This document shows, piece after piece, positions 17,288 to 26,259 of a stretch of DNA of 64,000 nt. The position numbers and the translations under genes are program-made. Position 1 is the first letter of the stretch; each line of letters begins with the position of its first letter. Source of the DNA: an uncultured Bacilli bacterium (GTDB lineage: Bacteria; Bacillota_I; Bacilli_A; RF39; UBA660). Location: NCBI GenBank assembly GCA_910584655.1, contig CAJUBJ010000003.1:183274-247273 (forward strand), read 5' to 3'. A model generated the notes under the pieces. That model was given only the letters and a program-made list of their open reading frames with translations, did no database searches and had not been told where the DNA came from.

Positions 17288-18055
17288 TTAGCGGAACCAA
17301 ATTAAAAGGAATATTGTTAAGAAAATACAATAAAATGATAATTTATACATTTTATTTGAATAATATAGTTTTTTTAGATAATTTAAAAAATAAATAGATA
17401 GAAAAGTAGAAATTATTAGACTTATACTATAATCTAAGATGTAGGTTTGGTTATTTAATAAAAATGTTATTCCTTTTATAGAATTTATTAAAAGAATAGG
17501 TATATAGCATAAAGTAGAATAGATGAAAGAAAGACTTTTATCTATTTTTCTTTTTGAACAGATAAATATATTTGAACATAGAGGAGATATAGTTGGTATT
17601 ATTGATGTTATATTAAATAATCCAATTATAAAGGAGTCTTTTAAATTTAAGTCAGTTATTTTTCTATTACCTTTTTTATTATTGGAAAATAGTAAAATTA
17701 TAGATGTTAAAAGATAAAATATGGCGATTAATTTAATGTTTGAAGGACATTTATTAAATGGAATAAAGAAGATACTAATGAATGAAGAAATAGTTAATAT
17801 TTTTAGAAAGTGATGTTTTTTCTTTATTTTTTGTTTTTTTAATATTTTTTTTGAAAAATTTATTAGTTCTTTGTAATTAATTATTAAAATAGCAATGATT
17901 AAAGAAATATTAAGAAATGAAGTTAAATATTGATCATTAAAAATTTTTGTATTAAAAATATTGTCATATATTTTTATATGAGCATTATAGGATATGGGAA
18001 GAGAGTTTGTAAAAGAAGATATTATACCTAAAATTATATATTTTATTTTACTCAT
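17288..18055 (-). CDS. UppP/BacA-like membrane protein lacking catalytic residues
   Basis: 255 residues, seven to eight membrane helices. The layout follows undecaprenyl-diphosphatase UppP (BacA), but motif 1 reads GIISSFTNSLPISYNAH where the family has an E..E pair (EGLTEFLPISSTGH). Motif 2 reads IIPTISPLCS where the family has PGxSRSG, so both Glu and the Arg are gone. It is an intact reading frame with a good ribosome site (AAGGTG) on the minus strand, so it appears maintained with another function or as a non-catalytic partner. It is convergent with the C39 peptidase, 1 nt apart. Confidence 0.6.
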   Translation of the reverse strand: MSKIKYIILGIISSFTNSLPISYNAHIKIYDNIFNTKIFNDQYLTSFLNISLIIAILIINYKELINFSKKILKKQKIKKKHHFLKILTISSFISIFFIPFNKCPSNIKLIAIFYLLTSIILLFSNNKKGNRKITDLNLKDSFIIGLFNITSIIPTISPLCSNIFICSKRKIDKSLSFIYSTLCYIPILLINSIKGITFLLNNQTYILDYSISLIISTFLSIYFLNYLKKLYYSNKMYKLSFYCIFLTIFLLIWFR

Positions 18056-18107
18056 AATTTCACCTTAATTAATAATATAATTTTTGTTTATAAAATATAC
18101 TTATTAT

Positions 18108-18290
18108 ATGAGAAGATTTTTTTATTTAATTTTAGGAATTATATGTTGTTCACTTAGTTTAAGTATTGTAGTTATATATTTTAATTTATTGATATATGGA
18201 TTTAGTTTTAAAGAGTTTTTATTGGCAATATTAAAGACTTGGGAATTTTATTTAGTTTTTTTAGGAATTTTTTTTATTATAAAAAGATAG
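18108..18290 (+). CDS. Small membrane protein of unknown function
   Basis: 60 residues from the ATG at 18108 (MRRFFYLILGIICC), with two hydrophobic segments. TATAAT at 18076-18081 predicts a transcription start upstream, but no Shine-Dalgarno is visible. It is divergent from the UppP-like gene and convergent with trpS, 4 nt apart. No family is recognised. Confidence 0.45.
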   Translation: MRRFFYLILGIICCSLSLSIVVIYFNLLIYGFSFKEFLLAILKTWEFYLVFLGIFFIIKR

Positions 18291-18307
18291 ATTACTAATA
18301 ATCTATC
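18279..18307 (-). terminator. trpS terminator overlapping its stop codon
   Basis: Stem GATAGATTA/TAATCTATC (18286-18294 with 18299-18307) followed on the minus strand by five U, then AU. Confidence 0.65.
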
Positions 18308-19299
18308 TTCATTGCATGTTTAATTTTTTCCATTTGTTCTATAGCTTTTTTACGAGCTTTTTCTGTACCTTCGTTTAAAATCTCATCTATAAGTTCAGGA
18401 TTATCTTCATATTTTTTTCTTCTATCTTTTATATCTTTTAAGAATTCATTCATTTTTTCTATTAGTTCTTTTTTACATTGAACACAACCGCGAGATCCGC
18501 ATTTACATTCAGAACATATTTTATTTAAATTTTCTTCATTATTTATTAATTTATGATAGTAGTAGACCATACAAATATCTGGATTTGCAGGATCATCTTT
18601 TTTAATTTTATTTGGATCAGTTACTGCACCCATTATTTTTTTCTTTATTGTTTCTTCATCATCAATTAAATAAATTGCATTTCCTAAGCTTTTACCCATT
18701 TTATCATTACCATCTAAACCTTTGATTCTTGTTGTTTTAGATAAATATGGCTTTGGTTCTTTTAATACTTCTCCATATATTGAATTAAATTTGCGAACTA
18801 TTTCACGACATTGTTCAATTAATGGTAGTTGGTCGTCTCCAACAGGAACTAATTCACCATTAAAGCAAGTAATATCAGCAGCTTGAGATACAGGATATCC
18901 TAAAAATCCGTATGTAATACTTTCACCATCATTACCAAATAATTCCTTTTTTTGTGCAATCTCTGATTTAACAGTTGGATTTCTTTGTAAACGAGCAACT
19001 GTTACAAGATTTGAATAAAAAACAGTTAATTCTGCAATTTCTGGAATTTTTGATTGAATAAAAAAGTTAACTTTCTCTGGGTTTATGCCAATAGCTAATA
19101 AATCAGCAGTTATTTCTTTAACATTTTTTCTAACTTTTTCAGGATTATCAAAATTATCTGTTAATGCTTGTACGTCAGCGATTTCTAAATAAAACTCATA
19201 ATCATCTTGTAATTTAACCCAGTTTTGAGCAGCTCCAAATAAATGTCCTAAATGAAGATTACCTGTAGGTCTTAAACCAGTAAGAATTGTTTGTTTCAT
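18295..19299 (-). CDS. trpS: Tryptophanyl-tRNA synthetase with Cys cluster
   Basis: 334 residues from the ATG at 19299, preceded by AAAGGAGTGAT. Class I signatures are GNLHLGH (HIGH box, His16-His19) and DKMGKS (KMSKS box, about 199-204). C243-x21-C265-x6-C272-x2-C275 nearly matches the C-x22-C-x6-C-x2-C pattern known from Thermotoga TrpS, which binds a [4Fe-4S] cluster near the anticodon-binding region. It charges tRNA-Trp with tryptophan. No T-box leader fits in the 33-nt gap upstream. Confidence 0.95.
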   Translation of the reverse strand: MKQTILTGLRPTGNLHLGHLFGAAQNWVKLQDDYEFYLEIADVQALTDNFDNPEKVRKNVKEITADLLAIGINPEKVNFFIQSKIPEIAELTVFYSNLVTVARLQRNPTVKSEIAQKKELFGNDGESITYGFLGYPVSQAADITCFNGELVPVGDDQLPLIEQCREIVRKFNSIYGEVLKEPKPYLSKTTRIKGLDGNDKMGKSLGNAIYLIDDEETIKKKIMGAVTDPNKIKKDDPANPDICMVYYYHKLINNEENLNKICSECKCGSRGCVQCKKELIEKMNEFLKDIKDRRKKYEDNPELIDEILNEGTEKARKKAIEQMEKIKHAMKIDY

Positions 19300-19383
19300 C
19301 TTAATCACTCCTTTAAAGTATTTTAACATAAGATGTATAAAATGTTAAATAGAAACAATACTAAAAATAGAGGAGAAAGTTTT

Positions 19384-19932
19384 ATGAAAAAAAAGATATA
19401 TATATTATTAATTATAATTAGTGGAATTCTATTAGTTGGATGTACTAATTCTATGACTGCACGTGAGGCTGTTAGAGATTATTTAGAAATGTATGTTACA
19501 TTAGATAATAAGGTAATAGAACAAATTGATGAATATGTAGAAAATGAAGAATTTAATGAAGAACAAAAAAAGATATATAAAGAGATATTAAAAAAAGAAT
19601 ATAGTACATTATCATATGAGATATTAAATGAAACTTATGATGGTGATGTGGCTTATGTAAAGACTAAAGTTAAAGTTATGGATTTATATAAAGTTCAAAA
19701 AGATAGTAGTGATTATTATGAAAATCATAAAAAAGAATTTAATGATGAAAAAGGTATATATGATAAAAGTAAATTTTTAACATATAAATTGAAGCAAATG
19801 ATGGATGCAACTGAAACTACTACTTATGAAATAGAATTTAAAGTAATTAAAGAAGATAATAATTGGAATGTTTCCCAATTATCTAATGAAGATTTAGAAA
19901 AAATACATGGAATATATAAGTATGAAGAATAA
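19384..19932 (+). CDS. Putative lipoprotein
   Basis: 182 residues. The start at 19384 follows AGAGGAGAAAG. The signal peptide ends in lipobox LLVGC. The mature part begins with TAREAVRDYLEMY, followed by a long helical stretch and a C-terminal domain with EIEFKVIKEDNNWNVSQLS, an SnoaL/NTF2-like or DUF-type ending seen in many Firmicutes lipoproteins. It is divergent from trpS. Function unknown. Confidence 0.75.
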   Translation: MKKKIYILLIIISGILLVGCTNSMTAREAVRDYLEMYVTLDNKVIEQIDEYVENEEFNEEQKKIYKEILKKEYSTLSYEILNETYDGDVAYVKTKVKVMDLYKVQKDSSDYYENHKKEFNDEKGIYDKSKFLTYKLKQMMDATETTTYEIEFKVIKEDNNWNVSQLSNEDLEKIHGIYKYEE

Positions 19933-19946
19933 AATATGACAATTAG

Positions 19947-19973
19947 AAATAATCTGTTAAAGATTATTTTTTT
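19947..19973 (+). terminator. Intrinsic terminator
   Basis: Stem AAATAATCT/AGATTATTT (19947-19955 with 19961-19969), then T residues. Confidence 0.75.
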
Positions 19974-19978
19974 CTTTA

Positions 19979-19987
19979 TGGTATAAT
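19979..19987 (+). promoter_or_regulatory. Extended -10 promoter TGgTATAAT
   Basis: TG at 19979-19980 and TATAAT at 19982-19987; the predicted leader to 20007 is about 13 nt and carries GGAGAG. Confidence 0.6.
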
Positions 19988-20006
19988 TATTCTTGGAGAG
20001 ATATGT

Positions 20007-20843
20007 ATGCAGTATAATTTATTAGAAAATATTAAACAGATTTTTATGAAATATAGATTAATATTTACAATAGTTTTATGTATTTTTGTTTTTTTAATAT
20101 TGTTTTCTTTATTTAAAACAGGATATGCATCAAGAAGTTATACTAGTGAGTTTGAAGAGATACAAGGATATTTAGAAACAATTAGAAAAAAGGATAAAGA
20201 TATTTATAATAAGTTGAAAGTTAAAGAAGTACAAGAAACTGTTAAAGGAATTGATGTTTCTAGTTTCCAAGGAGATATTGATTGGGATAAAGTTAAAGAA
20301 TCGGGAATAGAGTTTGTAATGATTAGATGCGGTTATAGAAATTTAAGTAATGATGAACTACACGAAGATAGTAAGTTTAGATATAATATTGAAGAAGCTA
20401 ATAGGGTTGGAATTAAAGCTGGAGTTTATTTTTATTCAACAGCAATAAATCAAAAAGAAGCTTTAGAGGAAGCAACTTATGTATTAAATTTAATTAAAGA
20501 TTATGACGTAACATTTCCAGTTGCTTATGATTTTGAATTGTTTAATCAAAAAAGAACGATAGGTGTAGATGATAGTATCTTAAATGAAAATGCTAAATAT
20601 TTTTTAGATTATATAGAAGATCATGGATATGTTGGGATGATGTATAGTAACTTGAGTGCAATAAATTATCATTGGAATATAAATGATTTTAAATATAAGT
20701 TATGGTATGCACAATATATTGATGTTGTAACATATGAAGATAATTATGATATGTGGCAATATGCTGATAATGGTAGAATAGAAGGAATATTGGGGAATGT
20801 TGATTTAAATGAATCTTATTTTAATTATGAAGTAGTAGGTTGA
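20007..20843 (+). CDS. Membrane-anchored GH25 lysozyme
   Basis: 278 residues with one N-terminal signal anchor at about 18-38. The GH25 domain covers about 75-275: GIDVSSFQGDIDW (first catalytic Asp), PVAYDFEL (the DxE pair), YADNGRIEGILGNVDLN at the end. It cleaves the beta-1,4 MurNAc-GlcNAc bond of peptidoglycan. Length and motifs are normal. It is flanked by its own promoter and terminator, so it is monocistronic. Confidence 0.9.
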   Translation: MQYNLLENIKQIFMKYRLIFTIVLCIFVFLILFSLFKTGYASRSYTSEFEEIQGYLETIRKKDKDIYNKLKVKEVQETVKGIDVSSFQGDIDWDKVKESGIEFVMIRCGYRNLSNDELHEDSKFRYNIEEANRVGIKAGVYFYSTAINQKEALEEATYVLNLIKDYDVTFPVAYDFELFNQKRTIGVDDSILNENAKYFLDYIEDHGYVGMMYSNLSAINYHWNINDFKYKLWYAQYIDVVTYEDNYDMWQYADNGRIEGILGNVDLNESYFNYEVVG

Positions 20844-20853
20844 TTATATTTTG

Positions 20854-20876
20854 AGGACTTAAAAAGTCCTTTTTTT
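20854..20876 (+). terminator. Intrinsic terminator
   Basis: Stem AGGACTT/AAGTCCT (20854-20860 with 20864-20870), 3-nt loop, then six T. Confidence 0.85.
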
Positions 20877-20899
20877 CATATGATTATGTAGGTGATTAG

Positions 20900-21949
20900 A
20901 TGAAGAAGTTATTTTATTTAATATTGTTGTTATGTCCTTTTTATGTAAGAGCTATTAGTGCTAATGCTTATATTGTTATGGATATGGATAGCGGAAGAGT
21001 TTTAGAAGGAAATAATATAGATAAGGAAAGTTTAATAGCTAGTACAACTAAAATATTGACTGCAATTACAGCAATTGAATATGGTAATTTAGAAAGTGTT
21101 GTAAGAATTAATCAAGATGTATTAAAAGCTTATGGTAGTGGAATTTATGTGCAAGTTGGGGAAGAATTGTTATTAGATGATTTGTTATATGGTCTTATGC
21201 TTAGAAGTGGAAATGATGCAGCTTTAGCAATTGCTTCTCATGTAGCAGGATCTAAAGAAAGTTTTGTTTTTATTATGAATGAAGTGGCTCATAATATTGG
21301 TATGAAGAATTCTAATTTTGTAAATCCTTCTGGGTTAGAAGAAAATGATGGCAGTGCAAACATGTCAACAGCTTATGATATGGCTCTTTTAATGCGTTAT
21401 GCGATGCAGAATGAAGATTTTAGAAGGATTACTAGTACAGAAGAAATTACAGTTAAGTCAAGTATGAAAACATATAAATGGTTAAATAAAAATAAGTTAC
21501 TTAGAAGTTATGAATATTGTACTGGTGGTAAGACAGGATTTACAGAGAAGGCAAGACGTACTTTAGTTACTAGTGCAACAAAAGATGATATGTCATTAAT
21601 AGTTGTAACTTTTAATGATGGTAATGACTTTGATGATCATAAAGAATTGTATGAAAAATATTTTAATAATTATGAAAGAGTTAAAGTCTTAGATAAAGAA
21701 GAGGATTATGGAAGTGAGTATAAGCTAAGAAATGATTTTTATTTGGTAAAGAAAGATGAGGATAAAATAGAAACTAATGTAATAAAGAATAGTACTAGTG
21801 GAGCAGTAGATGGAAGTATTGTTGGAAAAGTAGAAGTTATTCTTAATGGAGAAGTTATAGGAAGTAGAAATTTATATTATGAAAGAGCAAGTGTTACTAA
21901 GAATAAAAGTTTTTTAAGTAAATTAGTGGACTTCTTAAAATTTTGGTGA
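20900..21949 (+). CDS. dacB: D-alanyl-D-alanine carboxypeptidase (S11, DacB/DacF-like)
   Basis: 349 residues with a signal peptide. Penicillin-binding motifs are all present: ASTTKILT (SxxK, about 47-50), RSGNDAA (SxN, about 101-104) and GGKTGFT (KTG, about 210-212). It trims the terminal D-Ala of the wall stem peptide. It is followed at 3 nt by spmA and then spmB, the order of the Bacillus spore-cortex operon dacB-spmA-spmB, which favours the sporulation DacB. A C-terminal amphipathic segment (LVDFLKFW) could anchor it. The start follows AGGTGAT. Confidence 0.85.
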   Translation: MKKLFYLILLLCPFYVRAISANAYIVMDMDSGRVLEGNNIDKESLIASTTKILTAITAIEYGNLESVVRINQDVLKAYGSGIYVQVGEELLLDDLLYGLMLRSGNDAALAIASHVAGSKESFVFIMNEVAHNIGMKNSNFVNPSGLEENDGSANMSTAYDMALLMRYAMQNEDFRRITSTEEITVKSSMKTYKWLNKNKLLRSYEYCTGGKTGFTEKARRTLVTSATKDDMSLIVVTFNDGNDFDDHKELYEKYFNNYERVKVLDKEEDYGSEYKLRNDFYLVKKDEDKIETNVIKNSTSGAVDGSIVGKVEVILNGEVIGSRNLYYERASVTKNKSFLSKLVDFLKFW

Positions 21950-21952
21950 TAT

Positions 21953-22528
21953 ATGATAAATAAAATATGGTTTTTATTGATTGCATTAGGTATTGGTTAT
22001 TCTTTTATTAGTGGAAATACTAATATGGGAGATGTTATTTTAGATAGTTCTTTTAGTGCTTATGATTTATTATTATCTATTGGGCCTTTAATAGTTTTAT
22101 GGTCAGGTGTTATGAATATTGCTAGTAAAAGTGGATTACTTGGGAAGTTTAGTAGATTATTAAGTCCTTTACTAAGAAAGATAATGCCAAGTGTTAAGAA
22201 TGGTAAAGCGATGGAATATATATCTTCTAATATAGCAGCTAATATGTTGGGATTAGGGAGTGTTGCAACACCAGCAGGTTTAAAAGCTATGAAAGAATTA
22301 CAAAAAGAAAATAAGGACAAAGCAAGAGCAAGTGATGCGATGATAACTTTTTTAGTTTTAAATACTAGTGGTGTTACTATTATTCCAATGACAGTTATAG
22401 CATTAAGAAAAGCTTATGGAAGTGTTGATCCAATGAGTATAATTCTACCTAGTTTAATTGCAACGACAGTTAGTTCTGTATGTGGGTTACTTTTAGATTA
22501 TGTGATAAGGAGGAAAAATGCTAAATAA
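21953..22528 (+). CDS. spmA: Spore maturation protein A (nucleoside-recognition/gate domain)
   Basis: 191 residues, polytopic. The conserved block MEYISSNIAANMLGLGSVAT and TPAGLKAMKEL are typical of SpmA (Gate domain). In Bacillus it is needed for proper dehydration of the spore core, together with SpmB. It overlaps spmB by 11 nt. Confidence 0.9.
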   Translation: MINKIWFLLIALGIGYSFISGNTNMGDVILDSSFSAYDLLLSIGPLIVLWSGVMNIASKSGLLGKFSRLLSPLLRKIMPSVKNGKAMEYISSNIAANMLGLGSVATPAGLKAMKELQKENKDKARASDAMITFLVLNTSGVTIIPMTVIALRKAYGSVDPMSIILPSLIATTVSSVCGLLLDYVIRRKNAK

Positions 22529-23000
22529 TTATATTGTTCCTATAATCGTTATAGTTATTTTGTTGTATGGTTTTATTAAGAAAAATGATATTTATGATGA
22601 TTTTATCGAAGGTTGTGTTGATGGACTCAAAATAATAGTAGATATAATACCAGCAGTTTTAGCGATGATTTTTGCCGTTAATATATTTGTTGGGAGTGGT
22701 TTACTTAGTATAATTGGTGGTAAGTTAAAAGATATAATTCCAATGATGTTTTTAAGACCAATTAGTGGTAATGCTTCTTTGGCTATGTTAGCTAATATAT
22801 ATAAAGTACATGGTGTGGATTCTTATTTAGGTTTTTTAGGTAGTGTATTACAAGGAGCAACAGATACAACGATATATGTCTTAGCATTATATTTTGGAAG
22901 TATAAAGATAAAGAAAACAAGATATGCTTTGTGGGTTGGATTATTTGCTGATATATGTGGAATGTTAACAGCTTTTATTGTTGCAGCTAAGTTTTTTTGA
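22518..23000 (+). CDS. spmB: Spore maturation protein B
   Basis: 160 residues, polytopic. MFLRPISGNASLAMLANIY and LGSVLQGATDTTIYVLALYF are the signature stretches of SpmB; RP[IL]SGxA and STETTxY (here ATDTTIY) positions match. The start lies inside the end of spmA, after AGGAGG, so the two are translationally coupled. Confidence 0.9.
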   Translation: MLNNYIVPIIVIVILLYGFIKKNDIYDDFIEGCVDGLKIIVDIIPAVLAMIFAVNIFVGSGLLSIIGGKLKDIIPMMFLRPISGNASLAMLANIYKVHGVDSYLGFLGSVLQGATDTTIYVLALYFGSIKIKKTRYALWVGLFADICGMLTAFIVAAKFF

Positions 23001-23026
23001 TATAATCAATTATAGGTAGTGATAAG

Positions 23027-23530
23027 ATGAAAGATATTGAGAAAATTAAATGTAGTAAATGTGGTTTTTCTAATGTTTTGGGAACAAAAAAGTGTGTAAA
23101 ATGTAAAACTAAGTTAGAGATACCAACAAAAAGTTGCCCAAAGTGCGCAAAGATTAATAAAAAAGATGTTAATAAATGTGTAAGTTGTGGATATAAATTT
23201 AATGGAAGAAAAAGAGGAATGTTAGCTAATTTAATTATTTCTTTAGTTATTGTTGGTATTTTGATTTTTTTAGTTGTGTTGGAACATAATGGAGTTGTTT
23301 CAAGTATTACTAAAGGTTTAAAGGTTTTATCACTTTTATTTGTTGTGTATATTGTATATAGTAGTTTAAGTTATGGTTCTAAAGAGATTGCAAATTATGA
23401 AAGTGCAGAAAAAGATTTGATAAAGGAAAATAAGAAATTTTCTAAGATGAAGAAAATTAGTAATATTGCAGTTGTTATTGGAGCATTAATTGTTTTTGCT
23501 ATTTTGATATATTTTTATTTTTTTAAGTAA
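23027..23530 (+). CDS. Double zinc-ribbon membrane protein
   Basis: 167 residues. Two CxxC...CxxC ribbons lie in the first 60 residues (CSKCGFSNVLGTKKCVKC and CPKCAKINKKDVNKCVSC). Three membrane helices follow at about 68-86, 97-112 and 142-163. It is inserted between spmB and rluB. Its function is unknown; such proteins often act as membrane-tethered scaffolds. Confidence 0.75.
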   Translation: MKDIEKIKCSKCGFSNVLGTKKCVKCKTKLEIPTKSCPKCAKINKKDVNKCVSCGYKFNGRKRGMLANLIISLVIVGILIFLVVLEHNGVVSSITKGLKVLSLLFVVYIVYSSLSYGSKEIANYESAEKDLIKENKKFSKMKKISNIAVVIGALIVFAILIYFYFFK

Positions 23531-23536
23531 TTGGGT

Positions 23537-23567
23537 AAAAAAGGATAAGAAAATTTCCTTTTTTTTG
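23537..23567 (+). terminator. Intrinsic terminator
   Basis: Stem AAAAAAGGA/TCCTTTTTT (23537-23545 with 23556-23564) followed by more T; TATAAT at 23578-23583 starts the next unit. Confidence 0.8.
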
Positions 23568-23601
23568 TTTTTTGTTTTATAATTAGATGCAGGTGATTTA
23601 T

Positions 23602-24318
23602 ATGGAACGTTTACAAAAAGTTATAGCTAATATGGGGTATTGTTCAAGAAGAAAAGCAGAGGAGCTAATTTTAAAAGGTGAAGTTTATGTTAATGGTGAA
23701 GTAGTTAATGAGCTTGGGACTAAAGTTTCTCTTAATGATAAAATAGTTGTTGAAGGTGTTACTTTAAATAAAAAAACAAAATATGAATATTACTTACTTA
23801 ATAAGCCTAGAGGAGTAATTTGTAGCGCTAAAGATGATAAGGGTAGAAAAGTTGTTACTGATTTAATTGATACTAAAGAGAGAATTTATCCAGTTGGTCG
23901 ATTGGATTATGATACTACAGGTTTACTTATATTAACTAATGATGGAGATTTGGCTAATTTGTTAATGCATCCTTCAAATGAGGTAGAAAAGACTTATTTA
24001 GCTGTTATTGAAGGAATAATGACTACTGAGGAAATTTATAAATTAAAAGATGGCGTTGTAATTGATGGAGTTAAAGTTGTTCCTAAGAGAGTAAAAGTAA
24101 AAAAACGTGATGAAGTTAAGAATAAAGAAAAAGTTGAAATTACAATAATTGAAGGCAGAAATCATATTGTTAAGAAGATGTTTGAAGCAGTAGGACATCC
24201 TGTTGCAAAATTAACTAGAGAAAGATTAGCTTTTTTAGATGTAAAAGGTTTACAGTCTGGAGATTATAGATATTTATCAATGAATGAAGTAAAAAGATTA
24301 AAAGCTATGAAAAAATAA
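23602..24318 (+). CDS. rluB: 23S rRNA pseudouridine synthase RluB/RsuA family
   Basis: 238 residues from the ATG at 23602, after AGGTGAT. N-terminal S4 RNA-binding domain (MERLQKVIANMGYCSRRKAE), then the catalytic domain with GRLDYDTTGLLILTNDG (catalytic Asp) and GRNHIVKKMFEAVGHPV. It makes pseudouridine in rRNA. Its position after dacB-spmA-spmB matches Bacillus gene order. Confidence 0.92.
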   Translation: MERLQKVIANMGYCSRRKAEELILKGEVYVNGEVVNELGTKVSLNDKIVVEGVTLNKKTKYEYYLLNKPRGVICSAKDDKGRKVVTDLIDTKERIYPVGRLDYDTTGLLILTNDGDLANLLMHPSNEVEKTYLAVIEGIMTTEEIYKLKDGVVIDGVKVVPKRVKVKKRDEVKNKEKVEITIIEGRNHIVKKMFEAVGHPVAKLTRERLAFLDVKGLQSGDYRYLSMNEVKRLKAMKK

Positions 24319-24340
24319 GTGTAAAGATACACTTTTTTTA
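24317..24340 (+). terminator. Intrinsic terminator
   Basis: Stem AAGTGTA/TACACTT (24317-24323 with 24328-24334) then T residues; it overlaps the rluB stop. Confidence 0.8.
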
Positions 24341-24404
24341 ATTGAAAAAATAAAAGAAGTTTTATATATTAAATTTATAATAAGATAGGATAGGTGTGAT
24401 TAAT

Positions 24405-25834
24405 TTGAAAAAAGTGTCAAAAAAATATTTATGATTTTCTTTTTATTCTTTGGTTTTGTCGCAATAACAAATGCAGAGAGTAGAAATTGGATTGAGTATG
24501 ATTGGTCAATAAAACAGGGATTATCATCTAATTGGTTATATTATGATCATACAATTGAAGATACAGATGGTTATGTTACTACTTCAGTAGATGATTATGG
24601 TAGTGGGGTTTTGCGTAAAATATCAAAAGATGGTAAAAAAATTATTTGGGAAGAATATGATTATAATGCGGTTTTTTTAACTGTTGCTTTAGATGATAGT
24701 TATTATTATATTGTTCTTTATGATATATCTAATGATAATTATGGAGATATTTATTTTTATCGTTATGATAAGGAAACAGGAGAGGTTGATGAAGGAGTTT
24801 TCTTAGAAACTAGTGATAGAGAAATATATGATGCAGAAATTTATGTACATGAAGATAAAATATATGTTGCTTGTGAAGGAAAATTACTAGATGAAGATTA
24901 TGGACTTTCAAGATTTTATACAATTAATTCTAATGATATTAAGTTAGAAGTAGAAAAATCTGAAGATTATGAAGATGTTTCATCAGAAATGATAGAAAAA
25001 TTAACTTATAATCGTGATACACTTCTTACATATGAATGGGAAGAATTGTTTTCAGATGAGGATTATGAAATTTTTGTAAGTAGTCAATTTATAAGTGATA
25101 ATGCATATTATTTGGTAGGAGATGCAACTAATGAAGATGAAACATATGGCTTTATAATGAAGACAGACTTAGATAAAAATGTTATTTGAGTAAAGAAAAG
25201 TGATGAAGGATTACATTATTTTGATGTTGATGGTCCAAGTTCAGAATATGTTGTAGTATCAGCTTATAAGGATAATGTTTCAAATGGTTCTCATAGAAAT
25301 CCTGATAATGTAGAATCATATATTTATGTATATGATAAAGATGGAAATGTTTTGGAAACACACGATATTGCAAAAGAAATTGGTGTTGAAAGAGCAGATA
25401 TTACTGATTTGACTAGTTGTGATAATGCGATTTTAGTTCAAGTATTCGCTTATGATGAAGATGATGAATTTTCTTCATATTTGGTTAGATATTTGCCAAG
25501 TTATTCAATAAAAACAAAAGTTAATGGAAATGGTAAAATTGATGTAATAAATAAAGCTTATTCAGGAGAAAATGTTACGTATACTATAACTCCAGAAGAT
25601 AATTATTTATTAGATAAGGTAAGAATTACTGATGTAAATGGTAATGTAATAGAGATTAGAGACAATGTATTTACTATGCCATCTACAGATGTAATAATTG
25701 AAGCTAATTTCTTAATAAAAAATCCAGAAACAAATGTGTTCTTATCATCAATATTCTTTATTATAATAATTATGTCAATAATTTTGTTTGTATGTACAAA
25801 AAAATATAAAAAAGAAAGATTTTATAGAAATTAA
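24405..25834 (+). pseudogene. Broken surface-protein gene: frameshift in poly-A plus in-frame TGA
   Basis: A signal peptide would start at the TTG at 24405 (after AGGTGTGAT), but a run of seven A at 24419-24425 puts it out of frame. One more A would give MKKVSKKIFMIFFLFFG, which joins the frame of 24431-25189. That frame then meets TGA at 25187-25189 where a TGG Trp would fit (NVI-W-VKK). The same frame continues open to 25834. The C-terminus has a beta-rich repeat like bacterial listeria-type repeats (NGNGKIDVINKAYSGENVTY), then NPETN, a hydrophobic helix and KKYKKE, which looks like a sortase sorting signal of the NPxTN type. An ATG at 24431 could still make a truncated 252-residue product. 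Confidence 0.7.
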
Positions 25835-25869
25835 AAAAGTTATTCTAGGTTAAAGAATAACTTTTTTTG
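25833..25869. terminator. Bidirectional terminator between convergent genes
   Basis: GTTATTCT/AGAATAAC stem (25839-25846 with 25854-25861) flanked by A-run and T-run on both sides. Confidence 0.85.
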
Positions 25870-26148
25870 TTAAGCTGCTTTTTCTTCAGTTTCTTCTTCA
25901 GTAGCTGAAGGGAATTCAACAATTTTAGATTCAGTTTCTACAACTTCTTCAATAGATGGTGCAGTTTCTTGTGTAGCTTCTATAACAATTGCTCCAACTG
26001 GGCAAGCTCCACAAGCTTCACGAGCAGAATCAGTTATTTCTTGTGAAATAACAGTAGATAATCCTGCGTCATTAAAATCAAAATTCTCTGGAGCTATTGC
26101 CATACAAGCTCCACAACCAATACATGTATTTTCATCAACTTTTATCAT
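25870..26148 (-). CDS. fer: [4Fe-4S] ferredoxin with acidic tail
   Basis: 92 residues from the ATG at 26148, preceded by GGAGGA. CIGCGACMAIAP near the N-terminus and ACGACPVGAI later supply the four Cys of a single [4Fe-4S] cluster, as in Bacillus-type ferredoxin. The last 30 residues are an acidic Glu/Thr-rich tail not needed for the cluster. It is a soluble electron carrier; a longer frame upstream lacks a ribosome site. Confidence 0.88.
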   Translation of the reverse strand: MIKVDENTCIGCGACMAIAPENFDFNDAGLSTVISQEITDSAREACGACPVGAIVIEATQETAPSIEEVVETESKIVEFPSATEEETEEKAA

Positions 26149-26259
26149 AATATTTCCTCCTTCATAAATAATAACAACTATGGTGTAAAAAAGCAAATAA
26201 AATATTTTAAAAATTGAATTATCTATGTTATCATTATATATGATAGGATGTGAAGTTTT

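Noticed and set aside
19300..19383. T-box leader for trpS
   Set aside because: Too little space before the divergent gene and no T-box sequence.
25187..25189. In-frame TGA as evidence that TGA codes for Trp (code 4)
   Set aside because: Many intact genes end in TGA (for example those ending at 20843, 23000, 33276 and 39496) and other Trp positions use TGG, so TGA is a stop here.
25187..25189. Selenocysteine codon
   Set aside because: The position fits Trp (NVI-W-VKK), there is no redox context and a second lesion lies upstream.
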